From contig NZ_CP013443.1 in assembly GCF_001718835.1 (NCBI RefSeq), forward strand, positions 124,001 to 188,000: 64,000 bases of DNA, given 5' to 3'. Within the stretch, counting starts at the first letter, position 1, and every line of letters starts with the position of its first letter. Positions 17,329 through 26,748 of the stretch are shown here, piece by piece. The notes under the pieces were generated by a model that saw only the letters and a list, made by a program, of their open reading frames with translations, made no database searches and had not been told where the DNA came from. The translations under genes were made by a program, and so were the position numbers. The DNA comes from Burkholderia cepacia (GTDB lineage: Bacteria > Pseudomonadota > Gammaproteobacteria > Burkholderiales > Burkholderiaceae).

Positions 17329-20300
17329 ATGGCAAGCACGACTCTCGGCGTCAAGGTCGACGACCTTCTCCGCTCGCGCCTCAAGGACGCAGCCGCGCGT
17401 CTCGAGCGCACTCCCCACTGGCTGATCAAGCAGGCGATCTTCGCGTATCTCGAGCGGATCGAGCACGGCCAGCTGCCGCCCGAGCTGTCGGGCCACAGCG
17501 GTGTCACGGAGCTCGCCGACGGCCAGGCGGCGGACGGCGACGACGACAATTCGCCTCATCCGTTCCTCGAATTCGCGCAGAACGTGCAGCCGCAATCGGT
17601 GCTGCGCGCGGCGATCACGGCCGCGTACCGCCGCCCCGAGCCGGAATGCGTGCCGTTCCTGCTCGGCCAGGCGCGCCTGCCCGCGAACCTGCAGGCGGAC
17701 GTGCAGGCGCTCGCGACGAAGCTCGTCGAGGCGCTGCGCGAGAAGAGCTCGGGCGGCGGCGTCGAAGGGCTGATCCACGAATTCTCGCTGTCGAGCCAGG
17801 AGGGCGTCGCGCTGATGTGCCTGGCCGAGGCGCTGCTGCGCATTCCCGATCGCGCGACGCGCGATGCGCTGATCCGCGACAAGATCAGCAAGGGCGACTG
17901 GCGCTCGCACGTCGGCCACGCGCCGTCGCTGTTCGTGAACGCGGCGACCTGGGGGCTGATGATCACCGGCAAGCTCGTGACGACCAACAGCGAAGCGGGC
18001 CTGTCGTCGGCGCTCACGCGCCTGATCGGCCGCGGCGGCGAGCCGCTGATCCGCAAGGGCGTCGACATGGCGATGCGCCTGATGGGCGAGCAGTTCGTCA
18101 CCGGCGAGACGATTTCCGAAGCGCTCGCGAACAGCCGCAAGTACGAAGCGCGCGGCTTCCGCTACTCGTACGACATGCTCGGCGAAGCGGCGACGACCGA
18201 AGAGGACGCGCAGCGCTACTACGCATCGTACGAGCAGGCGATCCACGCGATCGGCAAGGCGGCCGGCGGCCGCGGCATCTACGAAGGCCCGGGCATCTCG
18301 ATCAAGCTGTCGGCGCTGCACGCACGCTACTCGCGTTCGCAGCAGGACCGCACGATGAGCGAGCTGCTGCCGCGCGTGCGCGCGCTCGCGCTGCTCGCGC
18401 GCCGCTACGACATCGGCCTGAACATCGACGCGGAAGAAGCCGACCGCCTCGAACTGTCGCTCGACCTGCTCGAGGCGCTGTGCTTCGATCCGGATCTCGC
18501 GGGCTGGAACGGCATCGGCTTCGTGGTGCAGGGCTACCAGAAGCGCTGCCCGTTCGTGATCGACTACCTGATCGATCTCGCGCGCCGCAGCCGTCACCGC
18601 CTGATGATCCGCCTGGTCAAGGGCGCGTACTGGGATACCGAGATCAAGCGTGCGCAGGTCGACGGCCTCGAAGGCTATCCGGTCTATACGCGCAAGATCT
18701 ACACGGACGTGTCGTACCTCGCGTGCGCGAAGAAGCTGCTCGCCGCACCCGACGCCGTCTACCCGCAGTTCGCGACGCACAACGCGTACACGCTCGCCGC
18801 GATCTACCAGCTCGCGGGCCAGAACTACTACCCGGGCCAGTACGAATTCCAGTGCCTGCACGGGATGGGCGAGCCGCTGTACGAGGAAGTCACCGGCCGC
18901 GACAAGCTGAACCGTCCGTGCCGCGTGTACGCGCCGGTCGGCACGCACGAGACGCTGCTCGCATACCTGGTGCGACGCCTGCTCGAGAACGGCGCGAACA
19001 CGTCGTTCGTGAACCGGATCGCGGACAAGACCGTGTCGGTGAAGGAACTGGTCGCCGATCCGGTCGACGAAGCGTCGAAGGTCGTGCCGCTCGGCGCGCC
19101 GCACGCGAAGATCCCGCTGCCGCGCAACCTGTACGGCGACGAGCGTCCCAACTCGATGGGCCTCGACCTGTCGAACGAACACCGCCTCGCGTCGCTGTCG
19201 TCCGCGCTGCTCGCGAGCGCGCACTTCCCGTGGCGCGCGGCGCCGATGCTCGCCGACGACACGCTCGCCGACGCACCGGCCCGCGACGTGCGCAACCCGG
19301 CCGACCAGCGCGACACGGTCGGCAGCGTCAGCGAAGCGACGGCCGAACACGTGAGCGCGGCACTCGCGCACGCGGTGGCCGCTGCGCCGATCTGGCAGGC
19401 GACGCCGGTCGATGCACGCGCCGATTGCCTGGTGCGCGCGGCCGACCTGCTCGAAGCGCAGATGCATACGCTGATGGGCCTGATCGTGCGCGAAGCCGGC
19501 AAGTCGCTGCCGAACGCGATCGCCGAGATCCGCGAAGCGGTCGACTTCCTGCGCTACTACGCCGCGCAGATCCGCGACGAATTCTCGAACGACACACACC
19601 GTCCGCTCGGCCCGGTGGTCTGTATCAGCCCGTGGAACTTCCCGCTCGCGATCTTCATGGGCCAGGTGGCCGCCGCGCTCGCGGCCGGCAACACGGTGCT
19701 CGCGAAGCCGGCCGAACAGACGCCGCTGATTGCCGCCCAGGCCGTGCGCCTGCTGCGCGAGGCCGGCGTGCCGGCCGGCGCGGTGCAGCTGCTGCCGGGC
19801 GACGGCGAGACCGTCGGCGCGACGCTGGTCGCCGATCCGCGCACGCGTGCGGTGATGTTCACCGGTTCGACCGAAGTCGCGCGCCTGATCAACAAGACGC
19901 TGTCCGCGCGCCTCGACCCGGACGGCAAGCCGATCCCGCTGATCGCGGAAACGGGCGGCCAGAACGCGATGATCGTCGACTCGTCGGCGCTCGCGGAGCA
20001 GGTCGTCGCGGACGTGATGCAGTCGTCGTTCGACTCGGCCGGTCAACGGTGTTCGGCGCTGCGCGTTCTGTGTCTGCAGGACGATGTCGCGGACCGCACG
20101 CTGACGATGCTCAAGGGCGCGATGCACGAGCTGGCGCTCGGCAACCCCGACCGGCTGTCGACGGACGTCGGCCCGGTGATCGACGGTGAAGCGAAGCAGA
20201 CGATCGACACGCACGTCGCGGCGATGAAGGAGAAGGGCCACGCGGTCACGCAGCTGCCGGCGCCGGAAGCCTGCGCGCACGGCACGTTCGTGCCGCCGAC

Positions 20301-21261
20301 GCTGATCGAGATCGGCAGCATCGACGAGCTGAAGCGCGAAGTGTTCGGCCCCGTGCTGCACGTGGTGCGCTACCGCCGCAGCCAGCTCGACAAGCTGCTG
20401 GAGCAGATCCGCGCGACCGGCTACGGCCTGACGCTCGGCATTCACACGCGGATCGACGAGACGATCGCGCACGTGATCTCGAATGCGCACGTCGGCAACA
20501 TCTACGTGAACCGCAACGTGATCGGCGCGGTGGTCGGCGTGCAGCCGTTCGGCGGCGAAGGGCTGTCCGGCACGGGCCCGAAGGCCGGCGGCGCGCTGTA
20601 CCTGCAGCGCCTGCTCGCGACGCGTCCGTCGGGCCTGCCGCGTTCGCTCGCGCAGACGCTGATCGCGGACGGTGCGGTGGAAGGCGATGCGCGCGGCAAC
20701 CCGGCGGCGGCGCTCACGACGCTGCGCGACTGGCTGATCGAGCAGCGCGAGCCGGCACTGGCCGCGCGTTGCGACGGCTACCTGGCGCAGGTGCCGGCCG
20801 GCGCGACCGCGGTGCTGACCGGCCCGACGGGCGAGCGAAACACGTATACACTCGGCCCGCGCGGCACGGTGCTGTGTGTCGCGGCCACGCCGGGCGGCGC
20901 GCGCGCGCAGTTCGCGGCGGTGCTGGCGACCGGCAACCGCGCGCTGTTCGCGGGCGCGGCCGGCGAGGCGCTGGTCGCCGCGCTGCCGGCGTCGCTGAAG
21001 GCGCATGCGGCCGTGCGCAAGCAGGCCGATACGCCGTTCGATGCGGTGCTGTTCGAAGGCGACAGCGACGAACTGCAGACGCTCGTGAAGGACGTCGCGC
21101 AGCGGCCGGGCCCGATCGTGTCGGTGCAGGGCGTGTCGGTGGGCGCGTTCGAGAACGGCGATGCGGAAGATTACGCGCTGGAACGGCTGCTGACGGAGCG
21201 CTCGGTGAGCGTGAACACGGCCGCGGCGGGCGGCAATGCGAATTTGATGACGATCGGCTGA
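17329..21261 (+). CDS. putA: Trifunctional PutA: repressor, proline dehydrogenase, P5C dehydrogenase
   Basis: PutA oxidises proline to glutamate in two steps, with FAD then NAD+, and represses its own gene. The 1310-residue length is that of the trifunctional type. Residues 1-50 form a ribbon-helix-helix (GVKVDDLLRSRLKDAAARLE). The proline dehydrogenase barrel spans about 230-560, with RLVKGAYWDTEIKRAQ. The aldehyde dehydrogenase spans about 640-1110, with FTGSTEV, the catalytic Glu in ETGGQNA and the catalytic Cys in SAGQRCSALR. A C-terminal domain follows. GTTGCA operator motifs lie upstream, which fits self-repression. Confidence 0.97.
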   Translation: MASTTLGVKVDDLLRSRLKDAAARLERTPHWLIKQAIFAYLERIEHGQLPPELSGHSGVTELADGQAADGDDDNSPHPFLEFAQNVQPQSVLRAAITAAYRRPEPECVPFLLGQARLPANLQADVQALATKLVEALREKSSGGGVEGLIHEFSLSSQEGVALMCLAEALLRIPDRATRDALIRDKISKGDWRSHVGHAPSLFVNAATWGLMITGKLVTTNSEAGLSSALTRLIGRGGEPLIRKGVDMAMRLMGEQFVTGETISEALANSRKYEARGFRYSYDMLGEAATTEEDAQRYYASYEQAIHAIGKAAGGRGIYEGPGISIKLSALHARYSRSQQDRTMSELLPRVRALALLARRYDIGLNIDAEEADRLELSLDLLEALCFDPDLAGWNGIGFVVQGYQKRCPFVIDYLIDLARRSRHRLMIRLVKGAYWDTEIKRAQVDGLEGYPVYTRKIYTDVSYLACAKKLLAAPDAVYPQFATHNAYTLAAIYQLAGQNYYPGQYEFQCLHGMGEPLYEEVTGRDKLNRPCRVYAPVGTHETLLAYLVRRLLENGANTSFVNRIADKTVSVKELVADPVDEASKVVPLGAPHAKIPLPRNLYGDERPNSMGLDLSNEHRLASLSSALLASAHFPWRAAPMLADDTLADAPARDVRNPADQRDTVGSVSEATAEHVSAALAHAVAAAPIWQATPVDARADCLVRAADLLEAQMHTLMGLIVREAGKSLPNAIAEIREAVDFLRYYAAQIRDEFSNDTHRPLGPVVCISPWNFPLAIFMGQVAAALAAGNTVLAKPAEQTPLIAAQAVRLLREAGVPAGAVQLLPGDGETVGATLVADPRTRAVMFTGSTEVARLINKTLSARLDPDGKPIPLIAETGGQNAMIVDSSALAEQVVADVMQSSFDSAGQRCSALRVLCLQDDVADRTLTMLKGAMHELALGNPDRLSTDVGPVIDGEAKQTIDTHVAAMKEKGHAVTQLPAPEACAHGTFVPPTLIEIGSIDELKREVFGPVLHVVRYRRSQLDKLLEQIRATGYGLTLGIHTRIDETIAHVISNAHVGNIYVNRNVIGAVVGVQPFGGEGLSGTGPKAGGALYLQRLLATRPSGLPRSLAQTLIADGAVEGDARGNPAAALTTLRDWLIEQREPALAARCDGYLAQVPAGATAVLTGPTGERNTYTLGPRGTVLCVAATPGGARAQFAAVLATGNRALFAGAAGEALVAALPASLKAHAAVRKQADTPFDAVLFEGDSDELQTLVKDVAQRPGPIVSVQGVSVGAFENGDAEDYALERLLTERSVSVNTAAAGGNANLMTIG

Positions 21262-21290
21262 TCATCCTTGCCGTTCGGATCAAACAAAGG

Positions 21291-21318
21291 AAGCGGCTAG
21301 GCGATCCCGAAGCCGCTC
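21291..21318 (+). terminator. Hairpin between putA and the binding-protein gene
   Basis: AGCGGCT (21292-21298) pairs with AGCCGCT (21311-21317). No T-run follows. It may partly end the putA transcript or stabilise the downstream one. Confidence 0.35.
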
Positions 21319-21345
21319 CATTTACCCTGGTACCAAGGAGATGCT

Positions 21346-22485
21346 ATGCAACACACGATGAAAAAGCTGGCAGGCGCGACGTTCGTCGCGGTCATGTCGC
21401 TGGCGGGGACGGCCCATGCGGATGACGTGAAGATCGGTTACGCAGGGCCGATGACGGGCGCGCAGGCGCACTACGGCAAGGATATGCAGAACGGGATCGT
21501 GCTCGCGATCGAGGATTTCAACGCGACGAGCCCGAAGATCGGCGGCAAGCCGGTGAAGTTCGCACTCGACACGCAGGACGACCAGGCTGACCCGCGCACC
21601 GGCACGACGGTCGCGCAGAAGCTCGTCGACGACGGCATCAAGGGCATGCTCGGCCACTTCAACTCGGGCACGACGATTCCGGCCTCGCGCATCTACGCGA
21701 ACGCGGGCATTCCGCAGATCGCGATGGCGACTGCACCGGAATACACGCAGCAGGGTTACAAGACGACCTTCCGCATGATGACGTCCGACACGCAGCAGGG
21801 CTCGGTGGCCGGCACGTTCGCGTCGAAGGATCTCGGCATGAAGAAGATCGCGATCGTCGACGACCGCACGGCCTACGGCCAGGGTCTCGCCGACCAGTTC
21901 GAGAAGGCCGCGAAGGCCGGCGGCGCGACGATCGTCGACCGTGAGTTCACGAACGACAAGGCGGTGGACTTCAAGGCGATCCTGACCAAGCTGAAGGCGG
22001 CGAAGCCGGATCTCGTCTACTACGGCGGCGCGGATTCGCAGGCTGCACCGATGGTCAAGCAGATGAAGACGCTCGGCATCACCGCCCCGCTGATGAGCGG
22101 CGAAATGGTGAAGACGCCGACGTTCCTGAAGATCGCGGGCAACGCGGCCGACGGCACGATCGCGTCGCTGGCCGGCCTGCCGCTCGAAGAGATGCCGGGC
22201 GGCAAGACGTACGCCGACAAGTACAAGAAGCGCTTCGGCGAAGACGTGCAGACGTACTCGCCGTATGCGTACGACGGCGCGATGGCGCTGTTCAACGCGA
22301 TGAAGAAGGCCGATTCGACCGATCCGGCGAAGTACCTGCCGGTGCTCGCGAAGACCGACATGGCCGGCGTGACGTCGACGCACGTCGCGTATGACGCGAA
22401 GGGCGACCTGAAGAACGGCGGCATCACGATGTACAAGGTCGAGAAGGGCGAGTGGAAGCCGCTGAAGAGCATCGGCGGCAAGTAA
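21346..22485 (+). CDS. Branched-chain amino-acid ABC transporter binding protein (LivJ/K type)
   Basis: This 379-residue periplasmic protein begins with a signal peptide ending near AGTAHA and continues with the family N-terminus DVKIGYAGPMTGAQAHYGKD. Two-lobe type I binding-protein features follow (GTTIPASRIYANAGIPQIA; KKIAIVDDRTAYGQGLADQF). AAGGAG lies 5 nt before the ATG. No permease or ATPase genes are adjacent, so it must use a transporter encoded elsewhere. It may bind a leucine-type or related amino acid; its place behind putA does not prove proline as ligand. Confidence 0.88.
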   Translation: MQHTMKKLAGATFVAVMSLAGTAHADDVKIGYAGPMTGAQAHYGKDMQNGIVLAIEDFNATSPKIGGKPVKFALDTQDDQADPRTGTTVAQKLVDDGIKGMLGHFNSGTTIPASRIYANAGIPQIAMATAPEYTQQGYKTTFRMMTSDTQQGSVAGTFASKDLGMKKIAIVDDRTAYGQGLADQFEKAAKAGGATIVDREFTNDKAVDFKAILTKLKAAKPDLVYYGGADSQAAPMVKQMKTLGITAPLMSGEMVKTPTFLKIAGNAADGTIASLAGLPLEEMPGGKTYADKYKKRFGEDVQTYSPYAYDGAMALFNAMKKADSTDPAKYLPVLAKTDMAGVTSTHVAYDAKGDLKNGGITMYKVEKGEWKPLKSIGGK

Positions 22486-22535
22486 GCATCACGTCGGCGG
22501 GCGGCGGCGGATGCCGCCGCTCGCGCGGCAAAGCG

Positions 22536-22570
22536 AAAGCCACCGGACCGGAAGGTCCGGTGGCTTTTTT
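22536..22570. terminator. Strong terminator between convergent genes
   Basis: A perfect 14-bp stem (22536-22549 with 22554-22567) and GGAA loop is followed by T residues to 22570. It ends the binding-protein transcript. The A residues on the left side are too few for an equally strong leftward terminator. Confidence 0.9.
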
Positions 22571-22590
22571 CTCGACCTGGCGGCGCGCGT

Positions 22591-24099
22591 TCAACCGTCC
22601 CGCCGGCGCAGCAGGAACTTCTGCAACTTGCCGGTCGGCGTGCGCGGCAGCGCATCCGCGAACACGACCTCGCGCGGCACCTTGTACGCGGCGAGGCGTT
22701 CCGCGCAGAACGCGCGCAGCGCGTCCGCGTCGGGCACCGTGCCCGCCCGCAGCACGACGTGCGCCACGACCGTCTCGCCCCAGTCGGGATGCGGGACGCC
22801 GACGACGGCCGCCTCGGCGATGTCCGGATGCGCGCCGAGCACGTCCTCCACTTCCTTCGAATAGACGTTCTCGCCGCCCGTCACGATCATGTCCTTCAGC
22901 CGGTCGACGATGAACAGGTAGCCATCCTGATCGATCCGCACGATGTCGCCGGTGCGATACCAGCCGTGCGGCGTGAACGCGGCGCGGGTCGCGGCCGCAT
23001 CGTCGAGATAACCGAGCATCATGCTGTCGGTCTTCAGCCAGATCTCGCCGGTCTCGCCCGGCTGCGCATCGGTGCCGTCCATCCGCACGACGCGCAGGTC
23101 GACGCCCGGGCCGCCGTGGCGGCCGATCGAACCGGCCTTCGCGATCTGTTCGTCCGGATACAGCGTCGTGCCGGCCGGGCCCGCTTCCGTCATGCCGTAC
23201 ACCTGGAAGAACGCGTCGCTGCGATACGCGCGCGCGAGCCGTTCGGCCTGCGCGGCGCCGATCGGGCCGCCGCCGTACAGCCATGCCCGCACGCTCGACA
23301 GGTCGAACGCCGCGAAGCCCTCGATCGTGTCGAGCGGCAGCAGGTACGACACCGGCGCGCCGAAATACAGCGTCACGCGCTCGCGCTCGACGGCCTGCAG
23401 GAACCGCAGCGGATGATATTCGCGCAGCAGCACGACGGTGCCGCCCGCATACAGCGTGCCGCCGAACCAGTTGTTGAGCGGCGACGAATGCCAGATCGGC
23501 ATCGCCATCAGCGTGCGCTCGTCGCGCGTGATCGACAGCGCGAGCGCGGCCTGCATCGCCGCGAGCGTCACGGTGCGGTGGCTGTGCACGCAGCCTTTCG
23601 GGTGGCCGGTCGTGCCGGACGTATAGAGGATCTGCGCGATGTCCCCGTCGGCCGGATCGATGCCCGCGAGGCCGTCCGCTGCCGCGAGCATCGTGTCGAA
23701 GCACGGCAGGCCGGCCGGCGCGCCTTCCGTCACGAGGCGCTGCGCGGGGTGCGCGACGCGTTCGAGCACGGGCGCGAGCGATGCGTCGAACAGGATCGCC
23801 TTGCTGCCGCTATGCGCGAGCACGTAGTCGATCTCGGCTGCCTGCAGCTTGTGGTTGATCGGCACGAACGTCGCGCCGAGCCGCCACGCGCCGAACATCA
23901 GGTCGACGAAGGCCGGCGTGTTGAAGCACATCGCGGCGACGCGGTCGCCGGCCGCGACGCCGAGCGCGCTCAGCACGGCCGCCGCGCGGTGCGAGCGCTC
24001 GCGCGCCTGCGCGTAGGTGATCGTCGCGCCGTCGTGGCGCAGGAACGGCTTGTCGGGCGTCGCACGGGCGGCGCGGTCGAGGGCGGCGACGAGGTTCAT
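22591..24099 (-). CDS. AMP-forming acyl-CoA ligase (class I adenylate-forming)
   Basis: The 502-residue enzyme would activate a carboxylic acid with ATP and CoA. It carries YTSGTTGHPKGCVHSH, YGMTEAGPAGTTLYP, GWYRTGDIVRIDQDGYLFIVD and the C-terminal catalytic lysine motif (PRTPTGKLQKFLL). The ATG at 24099 has GGAG upstream. The same frame stays open beyond this point through the next gene, but with shadow sequence. It lies 59 nt after the AidB-like gene in the same direction, so a two-gene catabolic operon is likely. The substrate is unknown. Confidence 0.88.
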   Translation of the reverse strand: MNLVAALDRAARATPDKPFLRHDGATITYAQARERSHRAAAVLSALGVAAGDRVAAMCFNTPAFVDLMFGAWRLGATFVPINHKLQAAEIDYVLAHSGSKAILFDASLAPVLERVAHPAQRLVTEGAPAGLPCFDTMLAAADGLAGIDPADGDIAQILYTSGTTGHPKGCVHSHRTVTLAAMQAALALSITRDERTLMAMPIWHSSPLNNWFGGTLYAGGTVVLLREYHPLRFLQAVERERVTLYFGAPVSYLLPLDTIEGFAAFDLSSVRAWLYGGGPIGAAQAERLARAYRSDAFFQVYGMTEAGPAGTTLYPDEQIAKAGSIGRHGGPGVDLRVVRMDGTDAQPGETGEIWLKTDSMMLGYLDDAAATRAAFTPHGWYRTGDIVRIDQDGYLFIVDRLKDMIVTGGENVYSKEVEDVLGAHPDIAEAAVVGVPHPDWGETVVAHVVLRAGTVPDADALRAFCAERLAAYKVPREVVFADALPRTPTGKLQKFLLRRRDG

Positions 24100-24120
24100 C
24101 GAAGTCTCCGGAGCCAATCC

Positions 24121-24148
24121 ATTGCGAACTGCGCATTGCGAACTGCGC
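24121..24148. repeat. Exact tandem duplication of a 14-mer
   Basis: ATTGCGAACTGCGC occurs twice head to tail in the 59-nt spacer between the acyl-CoA dehydrogenase and ligase genes. Slippage during replication is the simple explanation; copy number could vary between strains. Confidence 0.8.
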
Positions 24149-24158
24149 GGCGCGTCCG

Positions 24159-25811
24159 TCACGCGGGATACGCGCGCTGCAGCAGCGCGGCGACGTCGAT
24201 CGCGTGCGGGTCGAAGCCGCCCGCGACGCGGCCCCAGTCGGGCGCGGCAAGCCGCGTCGCGACGAACGCGTCGGCGACGGCCGCCGGCGCGTCGCGGCGC
24301 AGCAGGCACGCCTGCGCGACGAGCGCGAGGCGCTGCGCGAACACGCGGCCGGACGCCTCGAGCGTATCGGCCGGCGCGTCGAGCATCGCGCGCAGCGCGT
24401 CGAGCGCCGCGCGGATGCGCGGCTCGTCGCCGCCCAGTTCGCGCAGCTCGTCGAAGAGTGCCGCGGCCGCATCCGGCTCGCGCGACACCGCGCGCAGCAC
24501 GTCGAGGCACATCACGTTGCCCGAGCCTTCCCAGATCGAGTTGACGGGCGCCTCGCGGAACAGCCGCGCGATCGGGCCGTCGTCGACATAACCGTTGCCG
24601 CCGAACACTTCCATCACCTCGCCGGTCAGCTCGACCGCGCGCTTGCACACCCAGAATTTCGCGGCGGGCGTGACGATGCGCTTCCACGCGCGTTCGCGCG
24701 GCGCGTCGTCGCGCTCGAACGCGTCGGCCAGACGCATCGCCAGCGCAAGCGCGGCTTCGCTTTCGAGCGCGAGGTCGGCCAGCACGGTGCGCATCAGCGG
24801 CTGTTCGGCGAGCGCGCGGCCGAATGCATGGCGCCGGCGCGTATACGCGATCGCCTGCACGACGCCCTGGCGCAGCATTGCCGCACTGCCGAGCACGCAG
24901 TTCAGCCGCGTGTAGGTGGCCATCTCGATGATGGTCGGAATGCCGCGGCCTTCGTCGCCGAGCATGATGCCCCACGCGTCGTTCAGCTCGATCTCGCTGC
25001 TCGAGTTGCTGCGGTTGCCGACCTTGTCCTTCAGCCGCTGGATCTCGACCGCGTTCTTCGTGCCGTCCGGCCGCCAGCGCGGCACGTAGAAGCACGACGG
25101 GCTGCCGCCTTCGGTGCGCGCGACGACGAGGTGCGCGTCGCACATCGGCGCGGAGAAAAACCACTTGTGGCCGCGCAGCCGGTATTCGCCGCCGCGTCCG
25201 CCCGCGCCGACGGCGGTCGCGAGCGTCGTGTTCGCGCGTACGTCGGAGCCGCCCTGTTTCTCGGTCATGCCCATGCCGAACCAGATCGAGCGCTTGTCGG
25301 CGACCGGCACGTCGCGCGGATCGTAGTCGTCGCTGTAGAGCTTGTCGCGCAGCAGCGCCCACAGCGCGGGCTCCTTCTGCAGCACGGGGATCGCGGCCTG
25401 CGTCATCGTCGCCGGGCACAGCGTGCCGGCCTCGATCTGGCCATGCAGGTAGAAGCCGGCCGCGGTCGCGGCCCAGCGGCCGCGGCGCGACTCGCGGAAC
25501 GCGAGCGACACGAAGCCTTCGTGGCGGTACTGGCCGAGCAGCGCGTGCCAAGCCGGGTGGAAATCGACGCGGTCGATGCGCCGGCCGCGCCGGTCGAACG
25601 CGTGCAGTTGCGGCGGATAGTGGTTCGCTTCGTCGGCAAGCCGCGCGGTGTCGGCGCTGCCGAGCCGCGCGCCGTATGCGTCGAGCTGCGGCACGGCCCA
25701 GTCGGCGCCCGCGCGGGTGAGCGCGTCGCGCAGCGCGATGTCCGTCGCGAAGAGGTTATAGTCGACCAGTTCGTCGAACTGGTTCGAGACTGCGTGCGTC
25801 GGGCCTGTCAT
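24159..25811 (-). CDS. AidB-family acyl-CoA dehydrogenase
   Basis: The 550-residue flavoprotein aligns, from memory, along its length with E. coli AidB (541 residues). Shared blocks include GMGMTEKQGGSDV, GHKWFFSAPMCDAHLV, RLKDKVGNRSNSSSEIE and MEVFGGNGY / VNSIWEGSGNVMCLDV. AidB binds DNA and is part of the alkylation response, but many homologues act as isovaleryl-CoA-type dehydrogenases. With an acyl-CoA ligase behind it and a divergent TetR regulator, a catabolic role is more likely here. Start 25811 is the first ATG with family sequence. Confidence 0.88.
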   Translation of the reverse strand: MTGPTHAVSNQFDELVDYNLFATDIALRDALTRAGADWAVPQLDAYGARLGSADTARLADEANHYPPQLHAFDRRGRRIDRVDFHPAWHALLGQYRHEGFVSLAFRESRRGRWAATAAGFYLHGQIEAGTLCPATMTQAAIPVLQKEPALWALLRDKLYSDDYDPRDVPVADKRSIWFGMGMTEKQGGSDVRANTTLATAVGAGGRGGEYRLRGHKWFFSAPMCDAHLVVARTEGGSPSCFYVPRWRPDGTKNAVEIQRLKDKVGNRSNSSSEIELNDAWGIMLGDEGRGIPTIIEMATYTRLNCVLGSAAMLRQGVVQAIAYTRRRHAFGRALAEQPLMRTVLADLALESEAALALAMRLADAFERDDAPRERAWKRIVTPAAKFWVCKRAVELTGEVMEVFGGNGYVDDGPIARLFREAPVNSIWEGSGNVMCLDVLRAVSREPDAAAALFDELRELGGDEPRIRAALDALRAMLDAPADTLEASGRVFAQRLALVAQACLLRRDAPAAVADAFVATRLAAPDWGRVAGGFDPHAIDVAALLQRAYPA

Positions 25812-25865
25812 CGATGTGTCTCCTCATCCGGGGCTTCGTCTTGTCCTGATTCCAGAGTAGCAAAT

Positions 25866-26546
25866 ATGCCGCCGCGACATGTTCAGGTTCCGGCGCCGCC
25901 CGGCCAGCCGGCGGCGCAACCCGCACCCGCATTGCGCCGCCGGCCGCGCCAGTCGCGCGCGCAGGCGAGTTCCGACGCGCTGCAGCAGGCATTCGTTCAG
26001 CTTTTGCTCGAACGCGGCTACGCGAAAGCGACGATCCGCGAGATCGCGGCCGTCGCGGGCGTCAGCATCGGCACCTTCTACGAGTATTTCGGCGACAAGC
26101 AGAGCCTCGCGGCGCTCTGCATCCATCGGCACGTGCAGGCGCTGGCCGACCAGTTGCGCGCCGCGGCGCAGGCATTGCGCGGCCGGCCGCGCGCCGAAGT
26201 TGCCGCCGCGTTCGTCGCGCTGCAGCTCGATATCGTGAACGCGGACGCGGCGCTGTGGGGCGCGCTCTTCGCCCTGGAGCGGCAGGTATCGCCGCTCGCC
26301 GCCTACCGCCGGCATTACGACGCGTACGTCGCGCTGTGGCGCGACGCGCTCGCGCACGCGGCCGATCCGCCACCGGCAGAACGGCTCGGCGAAGTCGCGC
26401 GGCTCGCGCATTCGCTGTGCTACGGGTGGGTGTCGCAGTCGCTGCTGACGCGCGGGCCCGCGCCCGGCGCTACCGCGCTGCGCGACGAACTGCACGCGGC
26501 GCTGCAGGCATATCTCGCCGCCGTGCCGGGGGCGTCGGGCGGTTGA
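25866..26546 (+). CDS. TetR-family transcriptional regulator
   Basis: The 226-residue protein has a Pro/Ala/Arg-rich N-terminal 35 residues, then a TetR helix-turn-helix at about 40-85 (TIREIAAVAGVSIGTFYEYF, with GDKQSL) and an all-helical ligand domain. It is divergent from the AidB-like gene with 54 nt between the starts, so it very probably controls the dehydrogenase/ligase operon and itself. Acyl-CoA or the free acid is a plausible inducer. The short spacer means operator and both promoters overlap. Confidence 0.9.
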   Translation: MPPRHVQVPAPPGQPAAQPAPALRRRPRQSRAQASSDALQQAFVQLLLERGYAKATIREIAAVAGVSIGTFYEYFGDKQSLAALCIHRHVQALADQLRAAAQALRGRPRAEVAAAFVALQLDIVNADAALWGALFALERQVSPLAAYRRHYDAYVALWRDALAHAADPPPAERLGEVARLAHSLCYGWVSQSLLTRGPAPGATALRDELHAALQAYLAAVPGASGG

Positions 26547-26748
26547 CGTATGCCCGCGAAATGCCTTCATTGCATGACGGGAACCCCCAATCCTCCAAAA
26601 ATTGAACGTGGCGCGATGCGAGACATGACCTGAATGCATGGCTGCCATGATTATCTTTCGATTGCCGTGCGATATTGGCTGCGGCTAAATCGGTTGAACG
26701 ATCCGGACGCGCCCGCCGTGTCCGACAGCGATACAACCAGGAGGAGTC

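Noticed and set aside
17293..21006. 1237-codon minus-strand open frame opposite putA
   Set aside because: Arg/Ala/Asp-rich shadow of putA caused by high GC; putA itself has clear domains and motifs.
22591..25551. A 986-codon minus-strand frame that seems to fuse a long N-terminus to the acyl-CoA ligase
   Set aside because: The upstream part is the out-of-frame shadow of the AidB-like gene; the ligase has its own start at 24099 with GGAG.
24204..26546. A 780-codon plus-strand frame ending as the TetR regulator
   Set aside because: Only the last 226 codons look like protein; the rest is antisense to the AidB-like gene.
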